A DNA stretch of 64,000 nucleotides, from positions 32,031 through 96,030 of the forward strand of contig CALCIE010000082.1 of assembly GCA_937907425.1 (NCBI GenBank), read 5' to 3'. A program made the position numbers and the translations under genes. The DNA is from ZC4RG42 sp003242425. Lineage in GTDB: Bacteria > Pseudomonadota > Gammaproteobacteria > Burkholderiales > SG8-39. Shown here piece after piece: positions 8,512 through 15,439 of the stretch (position 1 is the first letter of the stretch; every line of letters starts with the position of its first letter). The notes below the pieces were generated by a model. That model ran no database searches and was not told the DNA's origin. It saw only the letters and a program-made list of their open reading frames with translations.

Positions 8512-8886
8512 ATGAAAGATCTACGCACCTTGACGGTCGCTTCCACGTTTGCGGCGTTGTTCGCCGCCGCACCGCTCCATGCGGCCGAGACTTCGCAAGG
8601 CCGTGTGCAGGACAGCCCGCAACAGTTGGGCGGCCCGGGCGCTGAAGGTCGCAGCAATCCCGGCGATACCGGTCGCGCTGCGACGACAGAAGAGGCCGAA
8701 CGTTACGGCGGTCAATCGGACAGCGTGTCGGGCAGCACCGGCGGGCGAGGCCAACCGGGCTCGCAGGACATCGATCAGCGCGGCAGTGCCGCGCCCGAGC
8801 GCGGGCAGCAGGGGGCGACCGAACCGGGCAGTCCGGAATCCGGATCGTCCAACCGTTCCGGTTCGCCTTCGTCATCGCCGCGTTGA
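8512..8886 (+). CDS. Small secreted low-complexity protein (Gly/Ser/Gln-rich)
   Basis: 124 residues. A clear Sec signal peptide (MKDLRTLTVASTFAALFAAAPLHAA, cleavage after AHA-type site near residue 25) is followed by about 100 residues of Gly, Ser, Gln, Glu, Pro and Arg with no Cys, Trp or hydrophobic core: disordered in the periplasm or outside the cell. I do not recognise a domain. CAGGAGAC precedes ATG 8512. It lies between the BON protein and a similar secreted protein, and a good terminator follows it. Function unknown. Confidence 0.7.
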   Translation: MKDLRTLTVASTFAALFAAAPLHAAETSQGRVQDSPQQLGGPGAEGRSNPGDTGRAATTEEAERYGGQSDSVSGSTGGRGQPGSQDIDQRGSAAPERGQQGATEPGSPESGSSNRSGSPSSSPR

Positions 8887-8904
8887 ACGCAGCGTCGCGC
8901 ACAG

Positions 8905-8928
8905 GGCCGGCTCGCCGCCGGCCTTTTT
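8905..8928 (+). terminator. Rho-independent terminator
   Basis: Stem GGCCGGC / GCCGGCC with a 5-base loop, followed by TTTTT, 18 bases after the stop of the first small secreted protein gene. Confidence 0.85.
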
Positions 8929-9035
8929 CATGCGCTACGTCGCAGTGGGGCGAAGGCATGCGCTTTGCCCGCTTGATGCGTCGGGGCGCATCGCGTCACG
9001 GCTTCCTTGCAAGAAATCCGGACAGGAGACAAGGC

Positions 9036-9470
9036 ATGAGACAGATCAGCACGCTTGCAGCAGGCGCGCTCGCCCTCGCGCTGTGTGCATTGCCGGCGTC
9101 CGCACAGACAGGCGGCACATCGGGTAGCGGCACCGGCGCAGCGACGCCCGGTGCGGAACCGAGCGGTACGACGCCCGGATCGAGCGCCATCGGCAGCCAT
9201 CCGCGTTCCGCCGACAGCATCGATGGCACCGGCGTGGGCAGTCCTTCCATTCGCGGCGGCACCGGCGGAATGGGTTCAGGCACCGATCCGATGGAGAGCG
9301 ATGTCGAGCGGGCGAGACGCGGCGATCGCGGCGACATGGATTCCCGCCGCGACCAGCAGATCCGCGACGAACAGCGGCGCGCCTACGAACGGCGTTCGCT
9401 GGAGCAGCAGCGCGGCAACCCCACCGGCACCGGCAGTCCCAGCGGACCGGCTTCCATACTGAACCGCTAA
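9036..9470 (+). CDS. Small secreted low-complexity protein with charged C-terminal segment
   Basis: 144 residues. Signal peptide MRQISTLAAGALALALCALP with an ASA-Q cleavage site near residue 24. Residues 25-90 are Gly/Ser/Thr/Pro-rich; residues 95-130 are a charged, Arg/Asp/Glu/Gln-rich probable helix (DSRRDQQIRDEQRRAYERRS); the tail is Gly/Pro/Ser-rich. No Cys in the mature part. ATG 9036 is chosen for the CAGGAGAC upstream and the signal peptide; the frame is open 51 codons further but that part is not protein-like. Unrecognised family; its secretion and composition resemble its upstream neighbour. Confidence 0.68.
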   Translation: MRQISTLAAGALALALCALPASAQTGGTSGSGTGAATPGAEPSGTTPGSSAIGSHPRSADSIDGTGVGSPSIRGGTGGMGSGTDPMESDVERARRGDRGDMDSRRDQQIRDEQRRAYERRSLEQQRGNPTGTGSPSGPASILNR

Positions 9471-9512
9471 GCCGGTGCAGCCCAAGACCTGAACAGTACC
9501 AAGGACGAACCC

Positions 9513-10682
9513 ATGGCTCTCAATCTATTCGACTCCAAAGGCACACCTGTGGCGAAGCAGCGCTTTTCATGGCGCGAGCTGACGCCGAAGCCCATCAGCA
9601 AACTCGACGACGACGCCTTCACGCGCGTGCGCGTCATCCTCATGAACGGCGTCGAGTCGGATGCTGTGCGCCTGCAATACGCCATGCAGCGTTTCAACCG
9701 CGAACTGCGCCTGCCCATCGCCGAGATCATGCGCGCCGAGCATCACCAGCAGACCATGATCAACTGGCTGCTGAGCCCCGATCACTCGCCGCTGGAGATC
9801 ACCATCGGCTACGAGCAGGTCGCGATCGAAGTGACTTCGTCGGTGGCGCAGAACGAGCCCGATCCCTATCTCGCGCAGGTGTACCGCTTCGGACTGCTGG
9901 AGGATTTCGATCACCTCTACCGCTACGCGGCGTTGATGGACCGCCTGGAAGGCAAGGATGCCAATAACATCCTGCAGGGATACACCGACATTATTCCGGG
10001 ACGGCCGACTTCCATCCAGCACCGCCATCCCGAGGACGACCTGCGCGATCCGTACGGACCGGACTCCGATCCGCTCAGCAAGATCCATGCGGCGCTCATC
10101 ACCGCGGCCGAATACCAGACCCACGAGTACTACATGCATTACGGTCCATGGTTCGCCGATCCGGTCGCGCGCCAGCTCTACGCCGAAATCGCCTCGGTGG
10201 AAGCGCAGCACGTCACGCAATACAGCTCGCTCATCAATCCGGACGACGACGGGCTTACGCAACTGCTCATGCACGAAGCGATGGAGGTCTATACCTACTG
10301 GAGCTGCATGGAGCAGGAGGACAACCCCCGCATCAAGGCGATCTGGGAGCGCTTCTTCGACTACGAGCTGGGCCACTTCCACACGGTGGCCGAGCTGTAC
10401 AAGAAGACGCTGCGCAAGGATCCGCAGGCGCTGTTCCCCAAGGCCTTCGACCGGCGCATCGAGTTCAAGAGCCATCGCGACTTCGTCGCACAGGTGTTGC
10501 AGGAAGAAGTGCACCTGCGCGCGCGCGGTCCGCGGTTCATCGAGGACAAGGACGCTGAGGGCGAGCGCACCATCGAGTACCGCGAAACGCTGAACGCGGA
10601 CGGCATTCCGTCGGACGCGGCCTCCGCAGGCTACCAGTGGTATCCGGGCACGGAGCTGGCGCGCAAAGTCGTCAATCTTTGA
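9513..10682 (+). CDS. Ferritin-like superfamily protein, large (389 aa), function unknown
   Basis: Cytosolic, largely helical. Carboxylate/His clusters at helix-like spacing suggest a ferritin/bacterioferritin di-iron fold: EIMRAEHHQQT, EYQTHEYYMHYG, EIASVEAQHVTQYSS, MHEAMEVYTYWSCMEQE and DYELGHFHTVAELYKK. The length could hold two helical bundles or one bundle plus extensions. The start follows AAGGACGAACCC. A second ferritin-like gene starts 25 bp downstream, so they are probably co-translated. I do not know a named family; fold assignment rests on these motifs only. Confidence 0.65.
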   Translation: MALNLFDSKGTPVAKQRFSWRELTPKPISKLDDDAFTRVRVILMNGVESDAVRLQYAMQRFNRELRLPIAEIMRAEHHQQTMINWLLSPDHSPLEITIGYEQVAIEVTSSVAQNEPDPYLAQVYRFGLLEDFDHLYRYAALMDRLEGKDANNILQGYTDIIPGRPTSIQHRHPEDDLRDPYGPDSDPLSKIHAALITAAEYQTHEYYMHYGPWFADPVARQLYAEIASVEAQHVTQYSSLINPDDDGLTQLLMHEAMEVYTYWSCMEQEDNPRIKAIWERFFDYELGHFHTVAELYKKTLRKDPQALFPKAFDRRIEFKSHRDFVAQVLQEEVHLRARGPRFIEDKDAEGERTIEYRETLNADGIPSDAASAGYQWYPGTELARKVVNL

Positions 10683-10707
10683 ACGCCGGCCGAACAGGAG
10701 ACAGACC

Positions 10708-11451
10708 ATGGCAAAGTCCACCCAGATGGGGATGAACCGGACCGGGGCGCAGATGGCACCCGAGAACGTCAAACAGATGCAGCAGGACGCCAGCCAGCTC
10801 ATGCAACTGCAGGACACGCAGGTGCAGGTCGGCAGCGAGTTCGACGCGATCGAGATGCGGCTCAAGGAGATTGCCGAAACCGATCGCGTCGGTTCGGTGC
10901 CGCTGCCGGGCACGGTGAAGGGCGCGGTCAAGGCCGGCATGCAGAAGATGATGGGCCGCAACGCCGAGGTGTTCATCGACAAGCTCGGCGAACGCCTGGC
11001 CTACGAGCGCACGGGCGTGCGGCTGTACGAGGCGCTGATCGTCAAATGCCGCGGCGCGGCGCAGGAAGGCCGGTTCAACGTGTCCATCGACCAGCTGCTG
11101 CACATCCATGACGAAGAGGCGCGCCACTTCAAGCTGCTCACCGAGGCCATGACGAAGCTGGGCGCGGATCCGACGGCGATGACGCCCTGTGCGGACGTCG
11201 TGGGCGTGCAGTCGATCGGCATCCTGCAGGTGCTGACCGACCCGCGCACTTCGATCCCGCAATGCCTCAACGCCATGCTGACCGTGGAGCTGGCGGACAA
11301 CGCCGCCTGGGAACTGCTGATCCAGCTCGCGCAGGACATGGGACAGGACGATCTCGCCGAACAGTTCGAAGGCGCGCTGGCCGCGGAGGAAGAGCACCTT
11401 GCGATCGTCAAGCAGATGTTGCAGGACGCCGTGCAGGCCGAAGCGGGATGA
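10708..11451 (+). CDS. Ferritin-like four-helix protein
   Basis: 247 residues. After a Gln/Met-rich start (about 1-60) come four helices with metal-ligand patterns: ERLAYERTGVRLYEAL, HIHDEEARHFKLLTEAM, LTVELADNAAWELLIQLAQ and LAAEEEHLAIVKQML. The Glu...Glu-x-x-His pairs fit a di-iron carboxylate centre, consistent with iron handling or peroxide detoxification (inference). CAGGAGAC precedes the ATG. It is the last gene of the block and is followed by a strong terminator. Confidence 0.75.
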   Translation: MAKSTQMGMNRTGAQMAPENVKQMQQDASQLMQLQDTQVQVGSEFDAIEMRLKEIAETDRVGSVPLPGTVKGAVKAGMQKMMGRNAEVFIDKLGERLAYERTGVRLYEALIVKCRGAAQEGRFNVSIDQLLHIHDEEARHFKLLTEAMTKLGADPTAMTPCADVVGVQSIGILQVLTDPRTSIPQCLNAMLTVELADNAAWELLIQLAQDMGQDDLAEQFEGALAAEEEHLAIVKQMLQDAVQAEAG

Positions 11452-11470
11452 GCGGCGGCTGAAGGAACGA

Positions 11471-11492
11471 ACGGCCCGCGCGAGCGGGCCGT
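11471..11492. terminator. Hairpin terminator between the ferritin-like gene and zwf
   Basis: Nine-base perfect stem ACGGCCCGC / GCGGGCCGT with a GCGA tetraloop, flanked by a partial T run (TTTCGCTTT), between convergent genes. It could serve both. Confidence 0.75.
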
Positions 11493-11499
11493 TTCGCTT

Positions 11500-12888
11500 T
11501 CAGCAGGTGCGAGGCGCGTACCAACGGCAGGTGCCGGCAATCAGCCGGTCGGCCTCCGGCGGTCCCCAGGAGCCGCGCGGATAGATGTGGATGGGTGGCG
11601 GTTCGCGCAGCACGGGTTCGACGATGCGCCAGCACGCTTCCACGCTTTCGCGCACCGCGAACAGGGTATGGTCGCCTTTCATCGCATCACTGATGAGCCG
11701 CTCGTAGGCGTCGGGCTCGTCGCCTCGGGTGTTGAGCGCGAACAGCTCCACCGCCTCCCCACGCATGCGGTCGCCGGGCACCTTGACGCGCGCGCCCACG
11801 GCGATCGCGACCCGGTCCGGCCCCAGCCGGAAGCGGAAATAGTTGCCCAGCATGTTGCGCTCCGAATGTTCGCGGAACAACGCCGAGCGCGAGGGTTCCA
11901 GTTCGACGATGACTTCCGTTGCGGTTACCGGCAGTTCCTTGCCGGCGCGGATGTAGAAGGGCACGCCCGCCCAGCGCTGCGAGTCGATGAACATGCGCAG
12001 TGCGACATAGGTTTCGACCTGCGAATCCGGGGCCACGCCGCGCTCGTACCGGTAACCCTCGTACTGGCCGCGCACCACGTCGCCCGGCTGCAGGGGCCGC
12101 GCCGCATGCAGCACCGCGGACTTGGCCGCCTGCAGGCTCTGCAGCGTGTCGTCTACGGGCGGTTCCATGGCGAGGATGGCCACCACCTGCAGCAAATGGT
12201 TCTGCACCACGTCGCGCAGGGCGCCCACTTCCTCGTAGAAGGCGCCGCGGCTGCCGATGCCCAGCCGTTCGGCCATGGTGATCTGGATGCTGCGCACGTA
12301 GCCGCGCCGCCACACCGGCTCGAGGAAGCTGTTGGCGAAGCGGAAGTAGAGCAGGTTCTGCACCGGCTCCTTGCCGATGTAGTGGTCGATGCGGAATACC
12401 GCGTTCTCGTCGAAAACGTGTTCGAGGGTGCTGCTGAGCGCCTGCGACGATTGCAGGTCGCGGCCGAAGGGTTTTTCGACGATCACCCGGGCTTCGCGCA
12501 CGGGACAGCTCCCGCCCAGGCTTTCCACCACGACGCCGAACATCGCTGGCGGAATGGCGAGGTAGTACAAGGGATGGCGGCAGCCTTCCAGCGCGGCGCG
12601 CAGGGTGTGATAGGTCGTCACATCGCGATAGTCGCCGCCGACGTAGCGCAGTTGGGACAGCAGTTGTTCGGCGGCCGATTGGTCGAGCTCGCCGCGGGCG
12701 GCGAGCGCGCGCTGCACGTGGTCGCGGAACGCGTCCTCGCTCAGTTCCTCGCGCGCCACACCGATCACCGGACACTTGAGCCTGCCGCGGCGCACGAGCG
12801 CCACCAGCGCGGGGAAGATTTTCTTCGCGGCAAGATCACCCGTCGCGCCGAACAGTACCAGGGCGTCGGAGTGATGGTTCTGAGTCAT
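11500..12888 (-). CDS. zwf: Glucose-6-phosphate 1-dehydrogenase
   Basis: Oxidises glucose 6-phosphate to 6-phosphogluconolactone, making NADPH. 462 residues from ATG 12888 (MTQNHHSDALVLFGATGDLA); the frame is open 23 codons upstream but family proteins begin here. Seen: nucleotide-binding FGATGDLAAKK near residue 15, EKPFGRDL, and the active-site RIDHYIGKEPVQN. No pgl, edd or eda is adjacent, so this is a stand-alone oxidative branch gene. About 210 bp without a gene lies upstream and should hold its promoter. Confidence 0.96.
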   Translation of the reverse strand: MTQNHHSDALVLFGATGDLAAKKIFPALVALVRRGRLKCPVIGVAREELSEDAFRDHVQRALAARGELDQSAAEQLLSQLRYVGGDYRDVTTYHTLRAALEGCRHPLYYLAIPPAMFGVVVESLGGSCPVREARVIVEKPFGRDLQSSQALSSTLEHVFDENAVFRIDHYIGKEPVQNLLYFRFANSFLEPVWRRGYVRSIQITMAERLGIGSRGAFYEEVGALRDVVQNHLLQVVAILAMEPPVDDTLQSLQAAKSAVLHAARPLQPGDVVRGQYEGYRYERGVAPDSQVETYVALRMFIDSQRWAGVPFYIRAGKELPVTATEVIVELEPSRSALFREHSERNMLGNYFRFRLGPDRVAIAVGARVKVPGDRMRGEAVELFALNTRGDEPDAYERLISDAMKGDHTLFAVRESVEACWRIVEPVLREPPPIHIYPRGSWGPPEADRLIAGTCRWYAPRTC

Positions 12889-13099
12889 GCGCTGAAAGCT
12901 CCTCGAAATCTGATGAAGGGCGGCGACGGCGGGGCATGAAAGGGATACAACCCTCATGCCGGCCGGTGCGCCGTCCTAGGCAACGGTTTAGACCTTTCCG
13001 TCCAGATCGATCAGCAAAAGTTCCACCTCCAGTGCCGGATACGACTCGTCGGACACTGCTCGTCCTTCATCGGAACCTTTTCGCGGATGCTTCTCCGGG
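12889..13099. other. Non-coding stretch upstream of zwf
   Basis: 211 bp between the zwf start and the end of the ICMT-like gene. It must carry the leftward zwf promoter, but I see no convincing -35/-10 pair, riboswitch or long inverted repeat. A short open frame on the plus strand (12936-13130) has no ribosome binding site and no recognisable product. Confidence 0.4.
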
Positions 13100-13564
13100 T
13101 CAAAGGTATCTGCGTACCCTCGCGCGGTAAGCCTCGTAGGCCTCGCCGAAACGCGCGGCGAGATAGCGTTCCTCGCGCAGGATGACGCCGTAGTGCATGA
13201 CCAGCGCCAGCGGCACGAAGACCACCAGCCCCCATAGCGTGTTCAAGGCGCAGGCCAGGCCGAGGAACACGAGGTGCAATCCGACGTAGAGCGGATTGCG
13301 CGTGTAGCGGAAAGGGCCATCGCTTACCAGCACCGTGGCGGGGCGGTTGGGCGGAATGTTGGTGCCGGCGCGGTGCATGGTCCAACTGCCCCAGCCCAGC
13401 AGCGTTGCGCCCGCCGCGATCGACGCCACGCCCAGCCAGAGGAGCGCGGGATGTGCGCCAAGCGGCCATGGTCGCAGCCACTGCAACAGCAGGGAGAGCA
13501 GGAAAGCCCCAAGGTACAGCAAGGGCGGCAGTGCGACGACGTCGGGAGTGTCCGTGCGCTTCAT
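13100..13564 (-). CDS. Isoprenylcysteine carboxyl methyltransferase (ICMT)-family membrane protein
   Basis: 154 residues. Four or five membrane helices, then the family's C-terminal SAM-binding signature: RYTRNPLYVGLHLVFLG and EERYLAARFGEAYEAYRARV. Bacterial members are putative small-molecule or lipid methyltransferases; substrates are mostly unknown, and bacteria lack prenylated CaaX proteins. Start ATG 13564 overlaps the upstream patatin gene's stop as ATGA, so the two are translationally coupled and may work together on membrane lipids (inference). Confidence 0.82.
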   Translation of the reverse strand: MKRTDTPDVVALPPLLYLGAFLLSLLLQWLRPWPLGAHPALLWLGVASIAAGATLLGWGSWTMHRAGTNIPPNRPATVLVSDGPFRYTRNPLYVGLHLVFLGLACALNTLWGLVVFVPLALVMHYGVILREERYLAARFGEAYEAYRARVRRYL

Positions 13565-14484
13565 CCGTTCGGTAAGCCGAGCAGATCGAGGCTGTGGAGG
13601 CTGACGCTCACCGCGCGGCGGCCTTCTTCGATGGCCTCCTCGGCGCGATGGAAATCGAGCAGACCCAGGTGGCCCAGCCGCGGCGCGATGATCAGTTCCG
13701 GCGGTTCGCCCGCCATGCGGCTGCGCGTGATGCGTACCTGCATGATGTTGATGCTCGCCGTCACGACGTCGAGCAGCGAGGGCAGCACCGGTTCGTTGAC
13801 GGCCGGCGTCTCCGGTTCCGCAGGGGCGAAGCGCTCCTGCAGTTTGCGCAGCCATTCGCCCACCAGGCTGGAAGGCTCGGCCTCGGGTTCCGGTTCGGGC
13901 GTCTCGTTGCGTACCCGGTGGGAAAGCAGGTCCGAACTGAGGTCCACGGCGATGACGATCTCGGCGCCCATCGCCCGCGCAAGCGATACCGGCACCGGAT
14001 TCACCAGGCCGCCGTCGACCAGGATCAGGCCGTCGTGGCGGACCGGACTGAACAGGCCGGGCAGGGCGATGGAGGCGCGCACCGCTTCGATCACGGAACC
14101 GCTGCGCAGCCACACTTCCATGCCCGTTTGCAGCGCGGTTGCGACCGCGCCGTAGGGCACGGCGAGCTCTTCGATCCGGCGGCCGATGAAGTGCTCGCGG
14201 AAATAGGCCATCAGGCGCTCGCCCTTGAGCATGCCGCCGTTCAGGCCCAGATCCATGAAGGACACGACGTCGCGGAAGCGCAGCCTGCGTACCCACGCCT
14301 CGAAGCGTTCCAGTTCCCCGGCGGCGTAGACCGCGCCGACCAGGGCACCGATCGAAGTGCCGCAGACGATGTCCGGACGCACGCCGGCTTCGAGCAGCGC
14401 CTGGATGACGCCGATGTGCGACCAGCCGCGCGCGGCACCGCCGCCGAGCGCGAGGCCGATGCGGGGTTTGCGTCGCGCGTTCAC
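13561..14484 (-). CDS. rssA: Patatin-like phospholipase, RssA family
   Basis: 307 residues from GTG 14484. The Ser-Asp dyad of patatin lipases is complete: oxyanion-hole GGGAARGWSHIG near residue 14, nucleophile GTSIGALVG near 43, and DGGLVNPVPV near 155. Expected to be a cytoplasmic lipid acyl hydrolase. A Pro/Glu-rich insert (ETPEPEPEAEPS) lies at about 195-205. GTG is preferred: no ATG or TTG lies in frame nearby, and GGGGGA is spaced five bases before it. A possible 8-codon leader ORF with its own Shine-Dalgarno overlaps the start as GTGA (see separate entry). Confidence 0.88.
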   Translation of the reverse strand: MNARRKPRIGLALGGGAARGWSHIGVIQALLEAGVRPDIVCGTSIGALVGAVYAAGELERFEAWVRRLRFRDVVSFMDLGLNGGMLKGERLMAYFREHFIGRRIEELAVPYGAVATALQTGMEVWLRSGSVIEAVRASIALPGLFSPVRHDGLILVDGGLVNPVPVSLARAMGAEIVIAVDLSSDLLSHRVRNETPEPEPEAEPSSLVGEWLRKLQERFAPAEPETPAVNEPVLPSLLDVVTASINIMQVRITRSRMAGEPPELIIAPRLGHLGLLDFHRAEEAIEEGRRAVSVSLHSLDLLGLPNG

Positions 14485-14507
14485 GGCCGTCCCCCGAAGC
14501 GAATCAT
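14481..14507 (-). CDS. Possible 8-residue leader peptide upstream of rssA
   Basis: ATG 14507 follows an excellent Shine-Dalgarno (AAGGAGAG, GGAG ending about 8 bases before it) and encodes MIRFGGRP. Its TGA overlaps the GTG start of the patatin gene as GTGA. Too short to judge by composition; the case rests on the ribosome binding site and the exact overlap, which would couple rssA translation to the leader. Confidence 0.35.
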   Translation of the reverse strand: MIRFGGRP

Positions 14508-14570
14508 TGTTGTTGCTCTCCTTCGTTGCCAGGGAGCATAAGCGCTTGCACGGGTGGCGAGCAAGGAAGC

Positions 14571-15011
14571 TCAGCGCCGGTGCGCGGCAACCTCCCATTC
14601 GGCGACGTCGCCGGGCACCACGCGGAACAGCGGATGCGGTGCGGGCAAGGAAACGCGCGGCAATTGGCGCAGCCAATGGGGCGAGCGCAGGGCGAGGCGT
14701 TCGCGCAATCGCATCCATTCCCATTCGAGCTGTCCGGCGCTGACCGGGAGCGGCGGGCAGGTTTCGCATTCGCCGATCTTCGACGCGTCGAAGCCATAGC
14801 CCCGCGCCGAGGCTTCGGCGTGTACGGCAACGAGATACGCGGCGATGTATCGTCCGGGCGACGGGCTCGACCGGAAACGCAGCAGTTGCGGATGACGGGT
14901 GTAGCCGCGCGTGCGGCCGCCGAGCACCGCCTGCGCCAGCAGGGCTTCGCGCCACAGCGCGACGAGTCCCCGGGCGTCCAGATACCTGGGATGCAGCGAC
15001 CAGAGCCGCAC
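14571..15011 (-). CDS. Pyrimidine dimer DNA glycosylase / endonuclease V family protein
   Basis: 146 residues from GTG 15011 (RLWSLHPRYLDARGLVALWR after the start Met), which matches the family's usual first residues; an ATG 12 codons upstream adds atypical sequence. Family features: ALLAQAVLGGRTRGYTRHPQ, the HPQLLRF box and a C-terminal PHWLRQLP. T4 DenV-type enzymes cleave the glycosyl bond of UV dimers; chromosomal relatives are mostly untested. GGCGGAAGTC precedes the GTG. Confidence 0.8.
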   Translation of the reverse strand: MRLWSLHPRYLDARGLVALWREALLAQAVLGGRTRGYTRHPQLLRFRSSPSPGRYIAAYLVAVHAEASARGYGFDASKIGECETCPPLPVSAGQLEWEWMRLRERLALRSPHWLRQLPRVSLPAPHPLFRVVPGDVAEWEVAAHRR

Positions 15012-15111
15012 GACTTCCGCCGGTCGGACGAAGACGCGAGAGAGCAAGCACGTTGTGCGCCGGTTCGGCGCTCATTCCGCCGGCCGCGCCGTACGGCAGG
15101 ATCGTCAGCGC

Positions 15112-15383
15112 TCAGATGTAATGGACGCTGCACGTGGCCTTGAAGCGTTGATAGCACTCGTGGCAGACCAGCTTGACGTTCAGATGCGCCTCGTTGGCTT
15201 CGTTCCATTCGCCCTCGCGCAGGTAATGCGCATGGCATTCGCCGCACCGGGCGTCCGGCCAGGGATTGTCCGGGTCGGGTTCGGCGGAACCCAGTCGACG
15301 CCCGACGCGCCGGTCAGATGCTCGCAGACGAAGGCTGCGCAGGCTTCGCCGTGGGTATGACAATGGACGGGTGCCCGATTCAT
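15112..15383 (-). pseudogene. Frameshifted gene for a small Cys/His-rich protein
   Basis: Two overlapping minus-strand frames together read as one protein of about 90 residues. The first half starts at ATG 15383 (HCHTHGEACAAFVCEHLTG); the second half, in another frame, reads AEPDPDNPWPDARCGECHAH, then LVCHECYQRF, ending at 15112. The switch lies near 15288-15295, where the minus strand has TGGGTT. One extra G would restore VDWGSAEPDPDNP. The total span is 272 nt, one short of a codon multiple. Conserved CxxC/CxH pairs suggest a small metal-binding protein. It is either an assembly error in a G run or a genuinely broken gene. Confidence 0.6.
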
Positions 15384-15439
15384 CGGATTCCGAGGCTCGT
15401 TGAACCGGGCCGGATGGTAGAGTCTTATGCGGGAGTCCC

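Noticed and set aside
14571..15075. N-terminal extension of the patatin protein to 504 residues
   Set aside because: It runs through the pyrimidine-dimer glycosylase gene in another frame; patatin homology begins only at the GTG.
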